The translations under genes and the position numbers were made by a program. 64,000 nucleotides of DNA from Prochilodus magdalenae (taxonomy: Eukaryota; Chordata; Actinopteri; Characiformes; Prochilodontidae). Location: contig JAMWET010000660.1 in assembly GCA_024036415.1 (NCBI GenBank), positions 80,001 through 144,000 of the forward strand. The letters are read 5' to 3'. The notes under the pieces were generated by a model, which worked only from the letters and a program-made list of their open reading frames with translations, had not been told where the DNA came from and did not search any database. Positions 32,430-44,927 of this stretch are shown in pieces (the stretch's first letter is position 1; each line of letters opens with the position of its first letter).

Positions 32430-32745
32430 CATGCAGCATCCATCTCCTGAGCTGTTCCACTTCAGAACTGCGACTAAAACAAAAAATATAGAGGACCAAT
32501 TGAGTGAGCAGCGCTACCTTCCATGAGTAGTCCTGACCACTGACAGACGTTAAGTTGCACACAGCCAGTTACGATGACTGCCCTAAATACCAAGTCAACG
32601 TCACTGCAATGGTGTCGTGCCAGACTGTCATGGAGTGAATGGCAGCGGGTCATCTTCAATGATGAGTCCCACTTTTGTCTTGGTGGAGACGACCAATGAA
32701 TTGTGTTCATCCAGAAGGCCTGGTAACAACCCTGCAACCCTACCC
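32430..32745 (+). pseudogene. Degenerate Tc1-type transposase fragment, duplicate copy
   Basis: Same fragment as at 5170-5470, with the VIFNDESHFCLGGDD region at about 32648-32695. Stops interrupt it, so it is not functional. Its presence in both blocks dates it before the duplication. Confidence 0.6.
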
Positions 32746-33085
32746 CAAAATCTGCAGGAACTGTGTGAGACTATTCACAAACCTCACAAACCTTAAAAAA
32801 AGCCAAAATATGAGAATAGATATACAGAAAGATATACATACTGAATTTATTTAGTCTACTCATATTAATTCATTGATTTATTGTAAACATATGACCTTAT
32901 ACCACTACCAATCATAATTATACAAAGATCAACAAATAATAACAATGAAATAAAATTTAAATATAGCAATCAATAAAAATGTTAATATTCATTACAAATA
33001 CAATATTAATAGTCAACACTCCTTATCATAACGCTTCTTCCAAAAAAAATCCATCACCTGTATAATACAAAAAAGCCCCTGCAAG

Positions 33086-33153
33086 GCATGGTTAAGTGGC
33101 CCAGTTGGTATTCGACAGTGTCTCATTCGGACGCAGGTTCGAAACTCAGGTGA
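33086..33153 (+). repeat. tRNA-derived SINE head, second copy
   Basis: A box TGGCCCAGTTGG at 33097-33108 and B box GGTTCGAAACT at 33136-33146, the same as at 5806-5855. It moved with the duplication. Confidence 0.6.
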
Positions 33154-36100
33154 CTTTATTTTTTTGGGGATTATCTGTAATGGTAACAAAAGTTATAAAG
33201 ATTTAATAAATGCAGCTGCGCTGATAAACACAAGTACATATCAGGACATACACTAAGAACTACATGTTTACAGCTTTTGATGTTCTGAATGTTGGTACTA
33301 GAAAACTGTAAATTATTTCAGCTTACTGACATGTCTCCTTCTACCTTCTAACCTGCGTCATCAATGACGTTATCACCAGGAACAGTTCTTCTAACCACAG
33401 GTCTACAGCTGTAGTTCCAGACTCCGCAAACGGCTGCGACTGATCCACTCACACCAGCACAGCACACACTAACACACCACATCAGTATCACTGCAGTGAT
33501 GAGAATGATCCAGCATGCACATAATACCTGCTCTGTGGTGGTCCTGACCATTGAAAAACAGGGCTATGAAGTATACAGAGAAACAGATCGACTACAGTCT
33601 GTAACTGTAGAAATGCAGAGATCACATGTGGTTTTAATGTTATGGCTGATCTCTGTATGTGTTCGATCATTTTTGAGTTTAAGTTTTACTACAAGAACAA
33701 AATCATAGACTGTAGGGCCATATGATCTCTTGAGTTCACTCACTACGATTATAACTCACATTTAACAAATAAAAGTATTCACTGATTACATTTCGTTAGC
33801 TACATTCAAAACCAGATGATATTCAGAGAAGGTCCTGTCATGTTTACTGATTCTGTGCTGTTCGTGTGAGGACAGCTCGTCAAAAGGCCGTTACAACTGG
33901 TTGAAACTGGATCTGCCTGGAAAGTTCCAGAACGACCAGTAGTTGCACGGGTTTACAGGGGCTTATGTGCAGGGGCACTAAGAAAATCGCCTGGGGACTG
34001 GCTAAGTCTCTCATGATCTCTCAAGTCCACAAACCTCTCAGTTATCGTTCTAGCGCTTTCCTTGTGGTGATTAAGAGGAGACAAGATGACTGCAGTTGAT
34101 TAGATGACTTACAATTCTTAAATGAATAAAGAAGAGTTTAAGTTAAAGCTAATGTGCTCTGTCATTAGCTAGCTGAGGTTAGCAGACACTGGGAATGTGC
34201 ATGTGTGACGTAAATTCACCACCAAGTTTCATTCGGGAGAGCATTTCTTATACAACAACGGAGGTTATCAGTAAACAAACATGGTATGGTTTCCGAAACT
34301 GTTGTACCTTGTTAGTACCACAGTAGTTTGACCCATGTTAGTTTGAACACAGTTCCAAATGTGTTTGGTCTGACTCTGATATGGCCAAAATATGATAATC
34401 AATATAGATAAATAATGTATTACTTCGGCAAATCTTATTATATCACACTGTAAACATATCAGCTTTCACCCCCACTACCAGTCACAGTAATATAAATAAT
34501 ATAATAATACAATAATAAAATAACTAAATAATATTGTGGCGCTGAAAAAGACGCAGCCGAGGCGGTGGGAAATATTTTAGCTCTTTTACTGTATATCAGG
34601 AAGCGCTTCCCAAATGGGAGGAGCTAATGAGCAGAACAGGACCCGTAAGGGTTGTTGAATGGCCGCATCTGTGGCCAGGCCACTAATAACAAAGGTAATC
34701 ACGTAAACGGTATATAATTAACACACACACGCACGCACGCACGCACACACACACACACATTATCACCCCGCATAAGATCCCCAACAACACTTGTTTACAT
34801 AAACGACACACACATTACAGAATGAACGGGGAACGCCCAACGCAACATGTTTATAAGTCCTGCAGCAACCCAACGCCGCCGTATGCAAATCCCGATCTTC
34901 TCATTGGCCGTCCTGACCTTGGCACATACGGAGGCCATGCGGAGAGCCTGCGTGAGTCGGCCATTCGCCACAATATTAACAATGATAACATTATTAACAC
35001 TAATAATGTTGATATGCATTATAAATATAATATTAAGAGGTAACACTTATAAAAACGAAATAGAAGAACTACGTGCAATATAAAATAAAAACGCCTAAGC
35101 AGCATGTTTGAGCAGAATAGAAGGATAAACGTGTGAATGTAACGTAACACTGTGTCGTAGCTGGACACGCCAGGTTGGAAACCCAGGTGACTTTCTTTCT
35201 GTTTATTTCTCCTTAAGGGAAACGACAGGACAGGCAGAGGGTGGAGAAGACGAGCAACAGAGAGAGCAGAGTGTGCGGGTGTTGTGCTGAATTCGGCACC
35301 CCCCGCACCGCTTCTCTCGTGTGCCCGATAGCAGTGAATGCTAGCGTGTTAGCATGGCGGCATTAGTTAGCATAAGTTTCATGGGTTAGCCCGGGTTTCA
35401 CTTCACCGACTGTTTCAAAACCGACTACCTAAGTAACCCAGCTGCACACGGAGCTCAGAGTATAATGTGATAATAATTTTTAAAAATGTACTGAATTAAT
35501 AAAAACAATAACATAATTATTATTAAGTTGTTTTGTAAAATTATTATAAATATTGGTATGTTTTGCTGTACTATTATTATTATTATTTAAGTTAGTTAAG
35601 ACATAGAGGAGGGGGCTATGGGTTCAAAGTATTAGAAGATGATGCAGGTTAGCACTACAGAGGAAATACGACCAAATCTATAGCAAAGAATAGATTAATA
35701 TTTGTTTCTAAAGAATGAGACCAGACACGAAAATTAAAACAAAGCTGTGGTCGTTATTCACTTCCCTTCTCTTTTAGCCCCAAAATAATATTAAATGGAT
35801 GCCAAAGATACTGAAACAAAAACGTTTACAAAAAAATAAAACAGTAAAAACACTGCTTGCGGGTGCATCCAGACAACCACTTCTCAGCTACACGCAATAC
35901 TTGACCCAAAAATACACAATATGCACAAACACCAAATCCTTTGTCCCAAAATGGTGATGGAAATTCAAAACATACAAAAAATACAAATATTCAAAACCCT
36001 AGTCAACAGCAGTTACATTACAACAGAGGCATTAACTTCTAAACCATTTACACTCTTTCAGGAATAATGTACGTGGGCCCACACACACACATTTAACAAC

Positions 36101-36670
36101 CAACCGTAGCAGGCCTGTACGATGCTCGGGTGCGGTGTGGCTAAACCGTTAGCGCCTTCTACACAGGTGAGCCAAAAAGAATCGACTCAGACAAACGAGT
36201 CAGTCGGAACAAAGTGGCAAGAGTCCTGGGGTTTCCTCCCAACAGTGTAGCAATGAAGGCAGTAGAAACTTCATCAGAGGACCCACACAGGTCCTCGATC
36301 TCCATCTGACCTTGTCCTCCGAATTCTCAGGATCCTGAGGAGTACCACTGGACAGTCCACATCACGAACACCATTTTGAAGCTCGTGGTTCAAACGGCCA
36401 CCGACTCGCATTAGCCGGCTAGCTACAACCCGCTAAACTGCTACAACCAAGTTAGCAGCGACCACAAACTGAATCCCTAGGGTATTATCAGCAAATACCT
36501 GAACTCTCTTTACCTTTCGCTAGGTAAAGAAACAATAAAACATTACTTTGGCCCGTCTCTCTCTCGTCTTCCCCACCTGCTGACTGACCCAGCACCCCCG
36601 TTTCCTCCTGACTCCCCACCCCTCAACCAACAGAAATTGAAGAGTGATTGATTGACAACTGGTTAACATA
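33154..36670. repeat. Array flank shared with 49776-53280, noncoding
   Basis: It is nearly the same as 49776-53280 except for insertions and deletions (34535-34972 is extra here; about 51680-52240 is extra there). Short frames copied in both (for example 33496-33708 and 50119-50331) have no recognised motif and no gene signals, so I do not call them. 34977-35130 is an inverted copy of about 1030-1190. At 36390-36670 the sequence is the left half of the unit that precedes genes G, H and I. The retrovirus interrupts it at 36671. Confidence 0.7.
34535..34972. mobile_element. 438-bp insertion, probable solo LTR (or short TIR element)
   Basis: The insertion starts TGTGGCG and ends CGCCACA and is flanked by ATAT on both sides (34531-34534 and 34973-34976). 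The paralogous site at about 51195 is empty, with one ATAT. TG...CA ends plus a 4-bp duplication fit a solo LTR. The 7-bp inverted ends would also fit a small DNA element. An alternating CA/CG run lies at about 34717-34760. Confidence 0.7.
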
Positions 36671-37167
36671 TGTCGTGGAAATTTGACAAACACAGTCTGG
36701 ACTGCCCGTTGAGAAATAATAGAAAAGGATTTATTAAAGGAAAAAAAGGTTTACAGCATCCAAAGAGGATAGAATATAGAAGAACTAACTCCGTCCCTCC
36801 CGAACAAGATGTTTATACTACCTAGAAAACTACTTGTGTATGTGCGTAAAGGCCCTAAGTCACAGCCGCGTTGCTTGGAAACGGCAAGAAGCTACTCCCA
36901 AGTTTGGGAGTTGCAAGGTCACCAATGTGTGGGTGAAAACAAGAAGATATGGTTATCTAGAGACTGTGAGGCGAGCCTGTGTATCAGTATGTCACAAGGC
37001 CAGAGAAGGCCGAAAAACAGAACAACATGAGTTGTACAGAACACTTAATCACATATAGAGAGCACACTGACCTATGATTTGCAAAAACTGCTTAATCATG
37101 CACAGCTAAGCAATAACTCTGAAATCTGAAAACTACTTCTACCATAATAACTTGAACTTCTCTTACA
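36671..37167 (-). repeat. 3' LTR of the retrovirus
   Basis: On the minus strand it runs TGTAAGAGAAG to TTTCCACGACA (497 bp). It has a GTATAAAC TATA-like site (about 36810-36820) and an AATAAA at about 36733-36738. Against the other LTR it has small indels and substitutions, so the provirus is not very recent. Confidence 0.9.
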
Positions 37168-37919
37168 TTCCCCCCTTTTTATAATTTTCCATGATAATAG
37201 AAATTAATGAGAGAACAGAAATAAAAATACAACAGTCAAAACATCAGTGCCAAGAATTCCTGAGGATTCAACGTGCCACATCATTGGACATGAGCTAAGG
37301 CTGTTTTTGTGAGCATAGAGCACTCTGTGGTATCTAGAAAGCATCAATGACCTTCGGTCTAAGTAGGAAAAGTAAAATAAAGTAAATGAAATTACTTTAT
37401 CTTAGAAATATAAGCCCATTGGTCAAAGTCATCATCATAGTCTTCATTACCATGGTCTGCATCGTCATAGTCTTCGTCATAACTAAGTTGCAATACCCTG
37501 TCAGATCTAGCATACAAGTCATCATTAACGCTTTTAGCTGTCGCTGTCACATACTGTCCGATCACCATTGCCTCTACAGATTTAACGATACATCTCTTTA
37601 TCAGGATGGTGTAACTGGGGCCTAATGTTTTGGCATATGTGGTCAAGTTAATGGTTACCGTCCAACCTACAGCAATAGTCAGTCGGGGAACTATGTGGCG
37701 TCGAACGTGACCTGTAGAAGTCCCTTCGTTTAACACTATCAGTTCTGTCACCCAAGTCAGCTTACAAATATCACTTATACTGTAAAATAAGGCCAATGAT
37801 GTGTAGAGTACAGCTTGACATTCACCAGTGTTGTATGTATCATTTGAGGTGTGCGTGCTGTGCGTGTGATATCTGTCGTTGCTCGTGTACGTTGGGCCTC
37901 CTAGAGGCTTCTTGACTGA
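37168..37919 (-). other. Retroviral 3' region: polypurine tract, no recognisable env
   Basis: The polypurine tract (AAAAAGGGGGGAA on the minus strand, 37168-37180) abuts the 3' LTR exactly. A frame at 37796-37392 ends in an Asp/Tyr-rich stretch (YDDADHGNEDYDDDF) that I do not recognise. An envelope gene of normal size cannot fit, so env was deleted or reduced. Confidence 0.6.
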
Positions 37920-38990
37920 CTAGAATTCGTTTCTCGGTGATTGGAGGCTCTCCAAGGGATCTGGAGCCCTTCTGCAGTGGCTCGTGTGCACCCATGTGAC
38001 CCTGCCGCTGACCTTCACCGCGGAGTGTGTGGGGAGTTGCACCTGGAAAGGTCCTGTCCACCTGGGTTTATTCCAGCGCGTCCTTCGAAAATCCTTCACC
38101 ACCACCCAGTCGCCTGGTTTCAGGTCATGCAACGGTCCTGTTGCTGGGGATGGTAGGGCCTTGCTCACCTGCTTGTGGACAGATTTCAGAGCAGAGGACA
38201 AGGTTGCACAATATTCAAGCATCACATCATCACACATGGATAGTTCTGATACTGGCGTCTGCACGGGCCCAATTCCTGTGTTTGGAGGTCGCCCAAATAG
38301 TACCTCAAAAGGACTCAGCCCATACTTCGGTCTCTCTCGCATGTGCATTTGCATCAGTACAATAGGAAGAACCTTAGTCCATCCTAAGCCAGTCTCCTCA
38401 CAACACTTGCTCAGTTTTTTTTTTTGCTCAGGTCCCATTTTCTCTCTCCACGGTCCCCTCGCTAGCTGGATGATATGCACAATGTTGTCTCATGTTTATT
38501 CCCAGAAATTCCCCTACCTGCTTGAGTGCTGCACTTACAAAGGGTGTCACATTGTCATTTTCCCTGGAATCCCCCACCTGGGTATGATGTCTTTCAGCAA
38601 AGCTTTTGCCACTGCATCTGAATCCTGTTTGGAAGTGTGAAAGGCTTCCACCCATTTGGAGAACATGTCAACTATGACCAAACAATATTTCTTACCTTCA
38701 CTGGGTGTTAGCTCAATAAAGTCCATCTGCAAATTATCAAATGGTTTGCCTGGTGAAGGGTGTGCCACCTGTTCCACTTTCAACCCTCTCCCTACACTGT
38801 GTTTCGCGCTCACAAGGCATTTCTGACATAAGATTTGAGAGTAGTAAGAGAACCCTTCCCATGTGTCAACTTGGCAAAGTAGGGAAACATTTTCGGGAGA
38901 CATGGGCGGCCACGGGAGCATACCCACATCCCATCCTTCACCACACAACCTGCCTTGCGCCATTCTGCCTTTTCCTCTGGTGTGGCGCGC
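37920..38990 (-). pseudogene. Retroviral integrase, broken
   Basis: In order on the minus strand there is a region with QMDFIEL and VIVDMFSKWVEAF (first catalytic Asp and the following core strand). Next come NDNVTPF (second Asp region) and YHPASEGTVEREN (catalytic Glu region). Last is a C-terminal GPY/F-like segment, RWTGPFQVQLPTHSAVKV then WVHTSHC. These lie in at least three frames (38963-38547, 38655-38428 and 38480-37920), so frameshifts separate them. The integrase would insert viral DNA into the host genome, but this copy cannot make the full protein. Confidence 0.85.
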
Positions 38991-39754
38991 TGCTGTAGTT
39001 CTGAGACCTGCAAGAAGGCCTTATTAGTGGCCTCTGTTTTGGGCAAAGCATAGTTGATTTGTGGTGGAGAGTTTGCTGCCTGCTTTGCTGCTTTGTCAGC
39101 TCGTGCATTGCCTAGTGAAACAGGGTCAGATCTGTTAGTGTGTGAATCACATTTGCAGACCGCTATGGCAGATGGTAGAAGAACAGCGTCCAGCAACTCA
39201 GAGACAAGTTGATGGTGAGTGATGCGTGTTTCTGAGCTAGTAGGAAAATTTCTATGCGTCCAGATGATGCCGTAGTCGTGGCCAAAGCTATACCGACTAT
39301 AGGTATAGATGTTTACTGTTTTACCTGATGCATACCTGCATGCTTCGATGAGAGCGAATAGCTCAGCTGCCTGTGCCGATAGGTGTGCAGGGAGTGCACC
39401 TGATCTGATGACTTCATTGTCTGTCACTACTGCATAGCCCACTCTACTCTTACCAGTCTCTGGGTCGTGTGACGCTGAACCATCAACATAAAGAACCAAA
39501 TCTGGATTGTGTAATGGCTCATCCTTGAGGTCTGCTCTGGGGGAACAAAGCTGATTAGTCAGGGCAACACAATCATGTGGCTCTCCGTCATCCTCTGTGG
39601 GGGGAAGGGTAGCAGGATTTAAAATTGTGCAACGTTTAACAGTGATGTTCGGCATGTCTAACAAGACTGTGTTGTACTTCAGCCAGCGCTGTGTTGAGAG
39701 ATGTGAGTTCCTCTGTTCCAACAGAAGCATGGACACAGCATGTGGGAACAGCAA
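38991..39754 (-). pseudogene. Retroviral RNase H, active-site residue altered
   Basis: The frame shows LVLYVDGSASHDPETG (first Asp), SAQAAELFALIEA (Glu), then NIYTYSRYSFG, where the family has Asp at the position read as Tyr here. A GNARADKAAKQAA end follows (last Asp). Loss of the third acid should abolish RNA cleavage. The frame continues into the integrase zinc-binding region, where the expected His/Cys pairs are poorly kept. Confidence 0.85.
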
Positions 39755-39823
39755 TGTGAGATCGGCATACCCAACTAATTCTAGAGAGGCTGCTACAGCC
39801 TTTTCTGCTGCTGCTGCTACGGC

Positions 39824-41486
39824 TCACAGGCAAAGAGGTAGGCCTGCTGCCACTGGATCCAATTTACCTGAAAAACAGGCCTCTGGTCTCAGTCTGTCTC
39901 CATGTTTCTGCAAAAGAACAGAAGTCATACAGCCATTCTTTTCATCCACAGTTTGCGCAAATGGTTTGAGAGGGTCTGGAAGACCCAAAGTTGGAGTGGT
40001 CTGTAAAGTTTTTCTTAGATTTTCAAATGCTTCCTCTGCTTCGGGCGTCCAGGCAACCTTAGAGGTTGCCGTGAGGCCCGAAGCATGGGCCATTTCCCTA
40101 ATAGGTGCTTCCAAAAGTGAGTAATTAGGAATAAATGCCCTGCAATAAGAGCACATTCCCAAAAATGACAAAACCTGCTTCTTAGTGGCTGGTTTGGGAA
40201 TTTTTTTGAATTGCAGAGACTCTGTCAGTTGACAACTTTTTCCCCTCAGCTGAGATGTCATGGCCTAAAAAGTGCACTTGTCTCTGAACAAACTGCAGTT
40301 TTGAAAGGCTAGCCTTTTGGCCCTCTCTAGCGAGGTGCTGCAGTAGTGCCACGGTGTCATTCTCACATTGCTCCCTGGAGGGTGCGCAAACCATCAAATC
40401 ATCCACATATTGTATCAAGGCGGAGCCCGAAGTGGCTGTGAATGAGCTCAAACTGTCTCTCAAAATTTGGTTGTAAACTGTAGGTGACTCACAATAGCCT
40501 TGGCACAGACGTGTGAATGTGTATGGCTTACAATCAAATGTAAATACAATCCAATACTGGCTGTCCCTGTGAACCGGAACACTGAAAAAGGCGTTTGCGA
40601 GGTCAACCACAGAAAACCATTGACTGTCTGGGGGAACCTGACCAAGAATCGTGTAGGGGTTTGGGACATCTGGTGCTCGCTGTCTAACAGCAGCATTTAC
40701 TGCCTGAAGGTCTTGTACAAATCTCCACTCATCAGGCTGTGATGGCTTACGAGTCTTCTTGACCGGAAAAATGGGAGTGCGCACTGGGGAGTCCGGGCAA
40801 GGGACAATTACTCCTGCCTTCAGTAAAGACTCAAAAACTGGCCTAATGCCATCAATGGCCTCATGTTTACCGGTAGCCCATAAATCTTTTGGGACTTCTG
40901 CCAATCTGGGGTGCACCCTTGTTGGAATGGTTTCTCTTGTAAGACAAGAGAAGTTCCCAACGCTGCACATAGACATACGAACGCTGTGCTCAACATGAAT
41001 GCACGTACAGAGAGATTGTTTAAAGACTCCTTTACTAGGGCTGTAGAGGATGCTGGGGTCTTCTGTCGACCGCCAGTCTGTGACTTTGCACGAGGAACAC
41101 TCCCTTATCCATCTCCCCATATCCTTCCACTCACGTGAATTTGGCTTTGCTAGTGAGATATGAGGTTCTGAATCCAACACATCCCACAGTTCTGCCTGGC
41201 AGCACTGTGCAGAGTTGGTGGAGGAATCAGCAATGGCCCTACGAGAGTTTGTACAATGGTTTAGTTGCACTAAACCTGCGCAGTAATGTTTTGACCAATA
41301 TAGAGCCTGTATACTCAGCTGCTCACGTTTGCTCACGTCTTTAAACCATCCCTTCTCATAATGCTCATCCGGACCCTCATGCACATGTGCGGTGCATTGG
41401 AGGTCTGCAAGTTCCATGTAATCAGTTCCAGACAACTGTGTTTTCTCCTGAGCTAGCTGCACTAAGTGCTGGGTGACCTTGGTCAC
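39824..41486 (-). pseudogene. Retroviral reverse transcriptase with long N-terminal extension
   Basis: The RT core runs from about 40900 to 40260: GVIVPCPDSPVRTPIFPVKK, WRFVQDLQAVNAAV, WFSVVDLANAFFSVPV, then the polymerase motif LIQYVDDLMV and FLGHDIS. The thumb/connection follows in another frame (40261-39824: VLSFLGMCSYCRAFIPNYS and AFENLRKTL), so a frameshift lies near 40200. Before the RT, in the same frame, are about 200 residues (41486-40900; KGWFKDVSKREQL and WIRECSSC among them) that I do not recognise as protease or RT. The shift from protease to this frame may be natural or a lesion. Confidence 0.88.
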
Positions 41487-41506
41487 TACGTCTGGACAGT
41501 TTCCAC

Positions 41507-41917
41507 TCAGAGATACAAGGGGAGTTCTGTGCTCAATTTAACGCAGGTTAAAGGTTCGCTGACAATTGTAATACCTTCAGGCCCTGAATTCAGATTCAAA
41601 CTGAATTTACACATCAATTCTCTGCCTAGCAAATTGATAGAGCAGGTAGAGGAAATCAGAAATGAATGTTTCGTCTCCTGCCCATCCTCTGTTACACATT
41701 TCAGTAATTCTGAGAAACGTTCCAATACAGAGTGGCCTGTGGCTCCTATGGAGCAAATAGTATTAGAACTTAACTTTGGGGGCACTGTGAACTCTCTTTG
41801 TCTGATCACTGAGTGGGTTGCCCTGGAGTCTACTAAAAATTCAATTTGTTTTCCATTTACACTGAGTGGCATGCAAGATAGCTGAGTGAAAGGAAATGCT
41901 GTATACTTCAAGAACAT
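41507..41917 (-). pseudogene. Retroviral protease, active-site motif altered
   Basis: The frame has PLSVNGKQIEFLVDSRATHS and later INLLGRELM, the two hallmark parts of a retroviral aspartic protease. The catalytic triplet, normally Asp-Thr/Ser-Gly, reads Asp-Ser-Arg here, so it is probably inactive. It ends in TGA just before the RT frame. Confidence 0.8.
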
Positions 41918-43361
41918 TGAGGCAGTTTCACCCTGGCTCGTTTGGAGATCGTGTTGCTGTCTAATGTTGTTTTGTGGTTGGTCAGAGAGTGTGTGTTCCT
42001 GTCTGGTATGAACTAACTGATTTTCAGTGTGTTGTGTGTTACCTCCTCTGTTCTCAGCTGTCTCCCCATCCTCGGCCTCCGCCCGTCAGTCGGTTTGGCC
42101 TTGATTTTGGCTCGCACCCTCCACTTCTGGGCATTCTCTGGCGAGGTGCCCATGTTTACCACAGCAGTAGCAGGGAAGGCCCCAGCGGTTTGGACCTCCT
42201 GGCCTGAATGCCCCCCTGCCCCTTCCTCTTCCTTTTCCTCCCCCTGTCCGGTTCCCTCCTCTGGGCGAGCTGTCTGTAGCATGGTCAGTGTGGCATTGTG
42301 TAGGTCTTTGCTTCTATTCTCAGCCGTTTTCCTCTGCCTTTCTCTCAGAAGTTTCTCAGTATGCACTGCATATTGCTGGATTTGTGACAGGTTGCCTGAG
42401 TCCCAAGTGATGCAGAGACTCTTAACCATCGCAGCTATCTCAGGTTTCTGCCCATTTATGAAGCTGTTACGAAGATGCACTTCCCATGCTGTGACCGCTC
42501 CGCCATCTCCAGCGAGGGCCTGTGGTCGGGTTAGGCGTCGTGCACCTCCGTGAGTCGTGTCAGGTAGCTGTGGACTGACTCTGAATCTTCCTGCTTGCAC
42601 ATCGCAATCTTCGTCATATCCATCCGGACAGGAAAGCCCGTTGTAAGTCGTTGCTGTAGCGCAGTGATGCACTCACGATATGTTGTGTTATCATCATGAT
42701 CCTATTGTGGATTTACAAGCCTCCTGTCCTCCTCCAGGAATCCCTGGGAGACTTTAGCCTAGTGTGTGCCCATCTTGATCATCAGTAGGCGTCGCAGCTC
42801 ACTGGTTGTGGGTCTGAATTCTTTGCAAAAGACAAACAGTTCATTTCCAAACTTTGTGCCGCCTGCATCGCTTGGAATGGGAAGGTGTGTCATGGCTTCC
42901 TTGATGTCAGCCAGTGTCCCTGGGCGATGTACCAGTATGGGACCATCTTGTCCTGCTACCTCCACCATGGGGGCTTGTATGTTCTCATGCGCCTGACCTC
43001 GTGCATCTAGGTACTGTGTACCTTGTTTTGCCTTGTTGTACACCGTGTGCCTCCTGGTTCGTGATGGTGATGCTGGAATCTCTTCACTTCTCCCTTCGTA
43101 TGCAGGCGGGGAGATGTTTGAAGTTCTGGATACAGCTGGGGTGGGGTGGTTGGGGGAAGGGGTGGTGGAGCACCTTGATAGGGCTGGTCACGGGATGCTC
43201 CTCCCCTTGTGCTCTGGCCATCTGGGGCAGGAAGTGGCTGCTCATTCCTCTCTGCTCGTGGTTAAGGCTGTCTCGGTGGGGCAGAGTCCGAGTCTGGGTC
43301 GACCTGTAACTTAGCACACTGAGAAGCAGATGAGGGCCCTGCCTGTCGTCTTTCTCTCTTA

Positions 43362-44927
43362 CAGTGCCCTCCATAATTATTGGCACCCCTGGTTAAGATG
43401 TGTTCTTTAGCTTCTCATAAATTGAAAAAAAAAGAGTAAAATCCAACATTTAACTCAAGTGAATTTTAAGGGGGAAATAAAATCCCTGACTAAGAAATAA
43501 TTATTCTTCATAAAATCACCTGTTCCACAATTATTGGCACCCCTAACAATTCTTAGGAAATAAATTTAATAAAAGTATTTCTGTCACTTCTACAGTAGTT
43601 TACGAAGTTGATCAGAGTATGTAGGAACATTTAATTAGTAATTCACAACTTCCTGTTTCGGTGGGGTATAAATATGACGTGACACAGTGGCCATTTCTCT
43701 TTAACTTGGGAAAGACAAAGGAACATACCATTCAAGTAAGGCAGATGTGTGTTGACTTTCACAAGTCAGGCAATGGCTACAAGAAAATAGCCACTTGCCT
43801 ACACCTGTCCATATCTACTGTTAGAGGAATTAAGAAGTTTAAAACAACTGGAACAGTGGTAAACAAGCCTGGACGAGGACGCAAGTTTATTTTGCCACCA
43901 CGCACAGTGAGGAGGATGATAAGAGAAATAAAAATTTCTCCAAAGCTCACTGTTACAGAATTGCAACAAATGGTAGCTTCTTGGGGTCACAAAGCCTCCA
44001 AAACAACCATCAGGCGCTATCTACATGCCAACAAGCTGTTTGGGAGGCATGCACGGAAAAAACCTTTTCTCACTCACAATCATAAACGCAAACGTTTGGA
44101 GTTTGCTAAGCGGTACTGGGACTGGGACCGTGTGCTTTGGTCAGATGAAACAAAGATACAGCTTTTTGGCAACGAATGCTCTAAGTGGGTCTGGCGTAAC
44201 ACAAGAGCCGAGTATGCAGAAAAGCACTCTTGCCCACTGTGAAATACGGGGGAGGATCAGTGATGCTGTGGCCTGTTTCTCTTCCAAAGGCCCTGGGAAC
44301 CTTGTTAGGGTGCATGGCATCATGAATGCTTTGAAATACCAGGACATTTTAAAACAAAATCTGGTGGCTTCTGCTCGAAAGCTGAAGATGGGTCGTCACT
44401 GGGTCTTTCAGCAAGATAATGACCCTAAACATACGGCCAAATCTACATAGAAATGGTTCACCACACACAGAATCAAGCTCCTCCCATGGCCATCTCAGTC
44501 CCCAGACCTCAACCCCATTGAAAACCTGGGGGCTGAGCTGAAGAGGAGAGTGCAGAGGAGAGGACCCAGGTCGCCGGATGATTTAGAGAGAATGTGCAAA
44601 GAGGAATGGTCAAAGATCCCTCTTTCTGTATTCTCCCATCTTGTGAAACATTATAGGAGAAGATTAGGTGCTGTTTTGTTGGCAAAAGGGGGTTGTACAA
44701 AGTATTAACATCAGGGGTACTAAAAATTGTGGCACACATGATTTGATGTTAAACAATTATTTCTTAATGTGGGATTTTTTTTCTACTGAATAAATTTACT
44801 TGAGTTAAAGGTTGGATTTTACTCTTTTTTTCCATCGTGGTCCTATATTATTTTGAAATAAACTCAATTTATGAGAAGCTAAAGAACACATCTTAACCAG
44901 GGGTTCCAATAATTATGGAGGGCACTG
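43362..44927 (+). mobile_element. Tc1-like transposon nested in gag
   Basis: The 1566-bp element has inverted ends beginning CAGTGCCCTCCATAATTATT and is flanked by TA (43360-43361 and 44928-44929). The inverted repeats extend about 200 bases but carry many differences. It has the normal full length for the family. Being inside the provirus, it arrived after the retrovirus. Confidence 0.93.
43706..44708 (+). pseudogene. Tc1 transposase, start lost, frameshift and stop
   Basis: The family start (GKTKEHTIQVRQMCVDF) has TTG where ATG is expected (43706). The helix-turn-helix region, a GRGRK linker and the first catalytic region VLWSDETKIQLFG are in one frame up to a stop at about 44240. The next part (GGGSVMLW, then HWVFQQDNDPKHTAKS with the second Asp) is in another frame and meets an in-frame TAG at about 44448. 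The region with QSPDLNPIENL (third acid, Glu) follows, and the protein ends GGCTKY at 44708. All three acids are present, but the frame is broken at three places. Confidence 0.88.

Larger units (their letters stand above)
28680..33480. repeat. Segmental duplication, copy 2 (genes E/F and downstream flank)
   Basis: Counterpart of 1-6180. It lacks the Tc1 element that copy 1 has at 4062-5136: the junction at about 32416 reads CATCATATATGTG with a single TA target. Beyond 33480 this copy continues into sequence shared with 50100-53280. Confidence 0.85.

Noticed and set aside
33496..33708. Frames repeated at 33.5 and 50.1 kb
   Set aside because: They are shared because the flank is duplicated. 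There is no family resemblance, and the spacing and codons give no sign of a gene.
37392..37796. Envelope gene remnant
   Set aside because: No signal peptide, fusion peptide or transmembrane segment is visible and the stretch is too short, so I left it as unassigned retroviral sequence.
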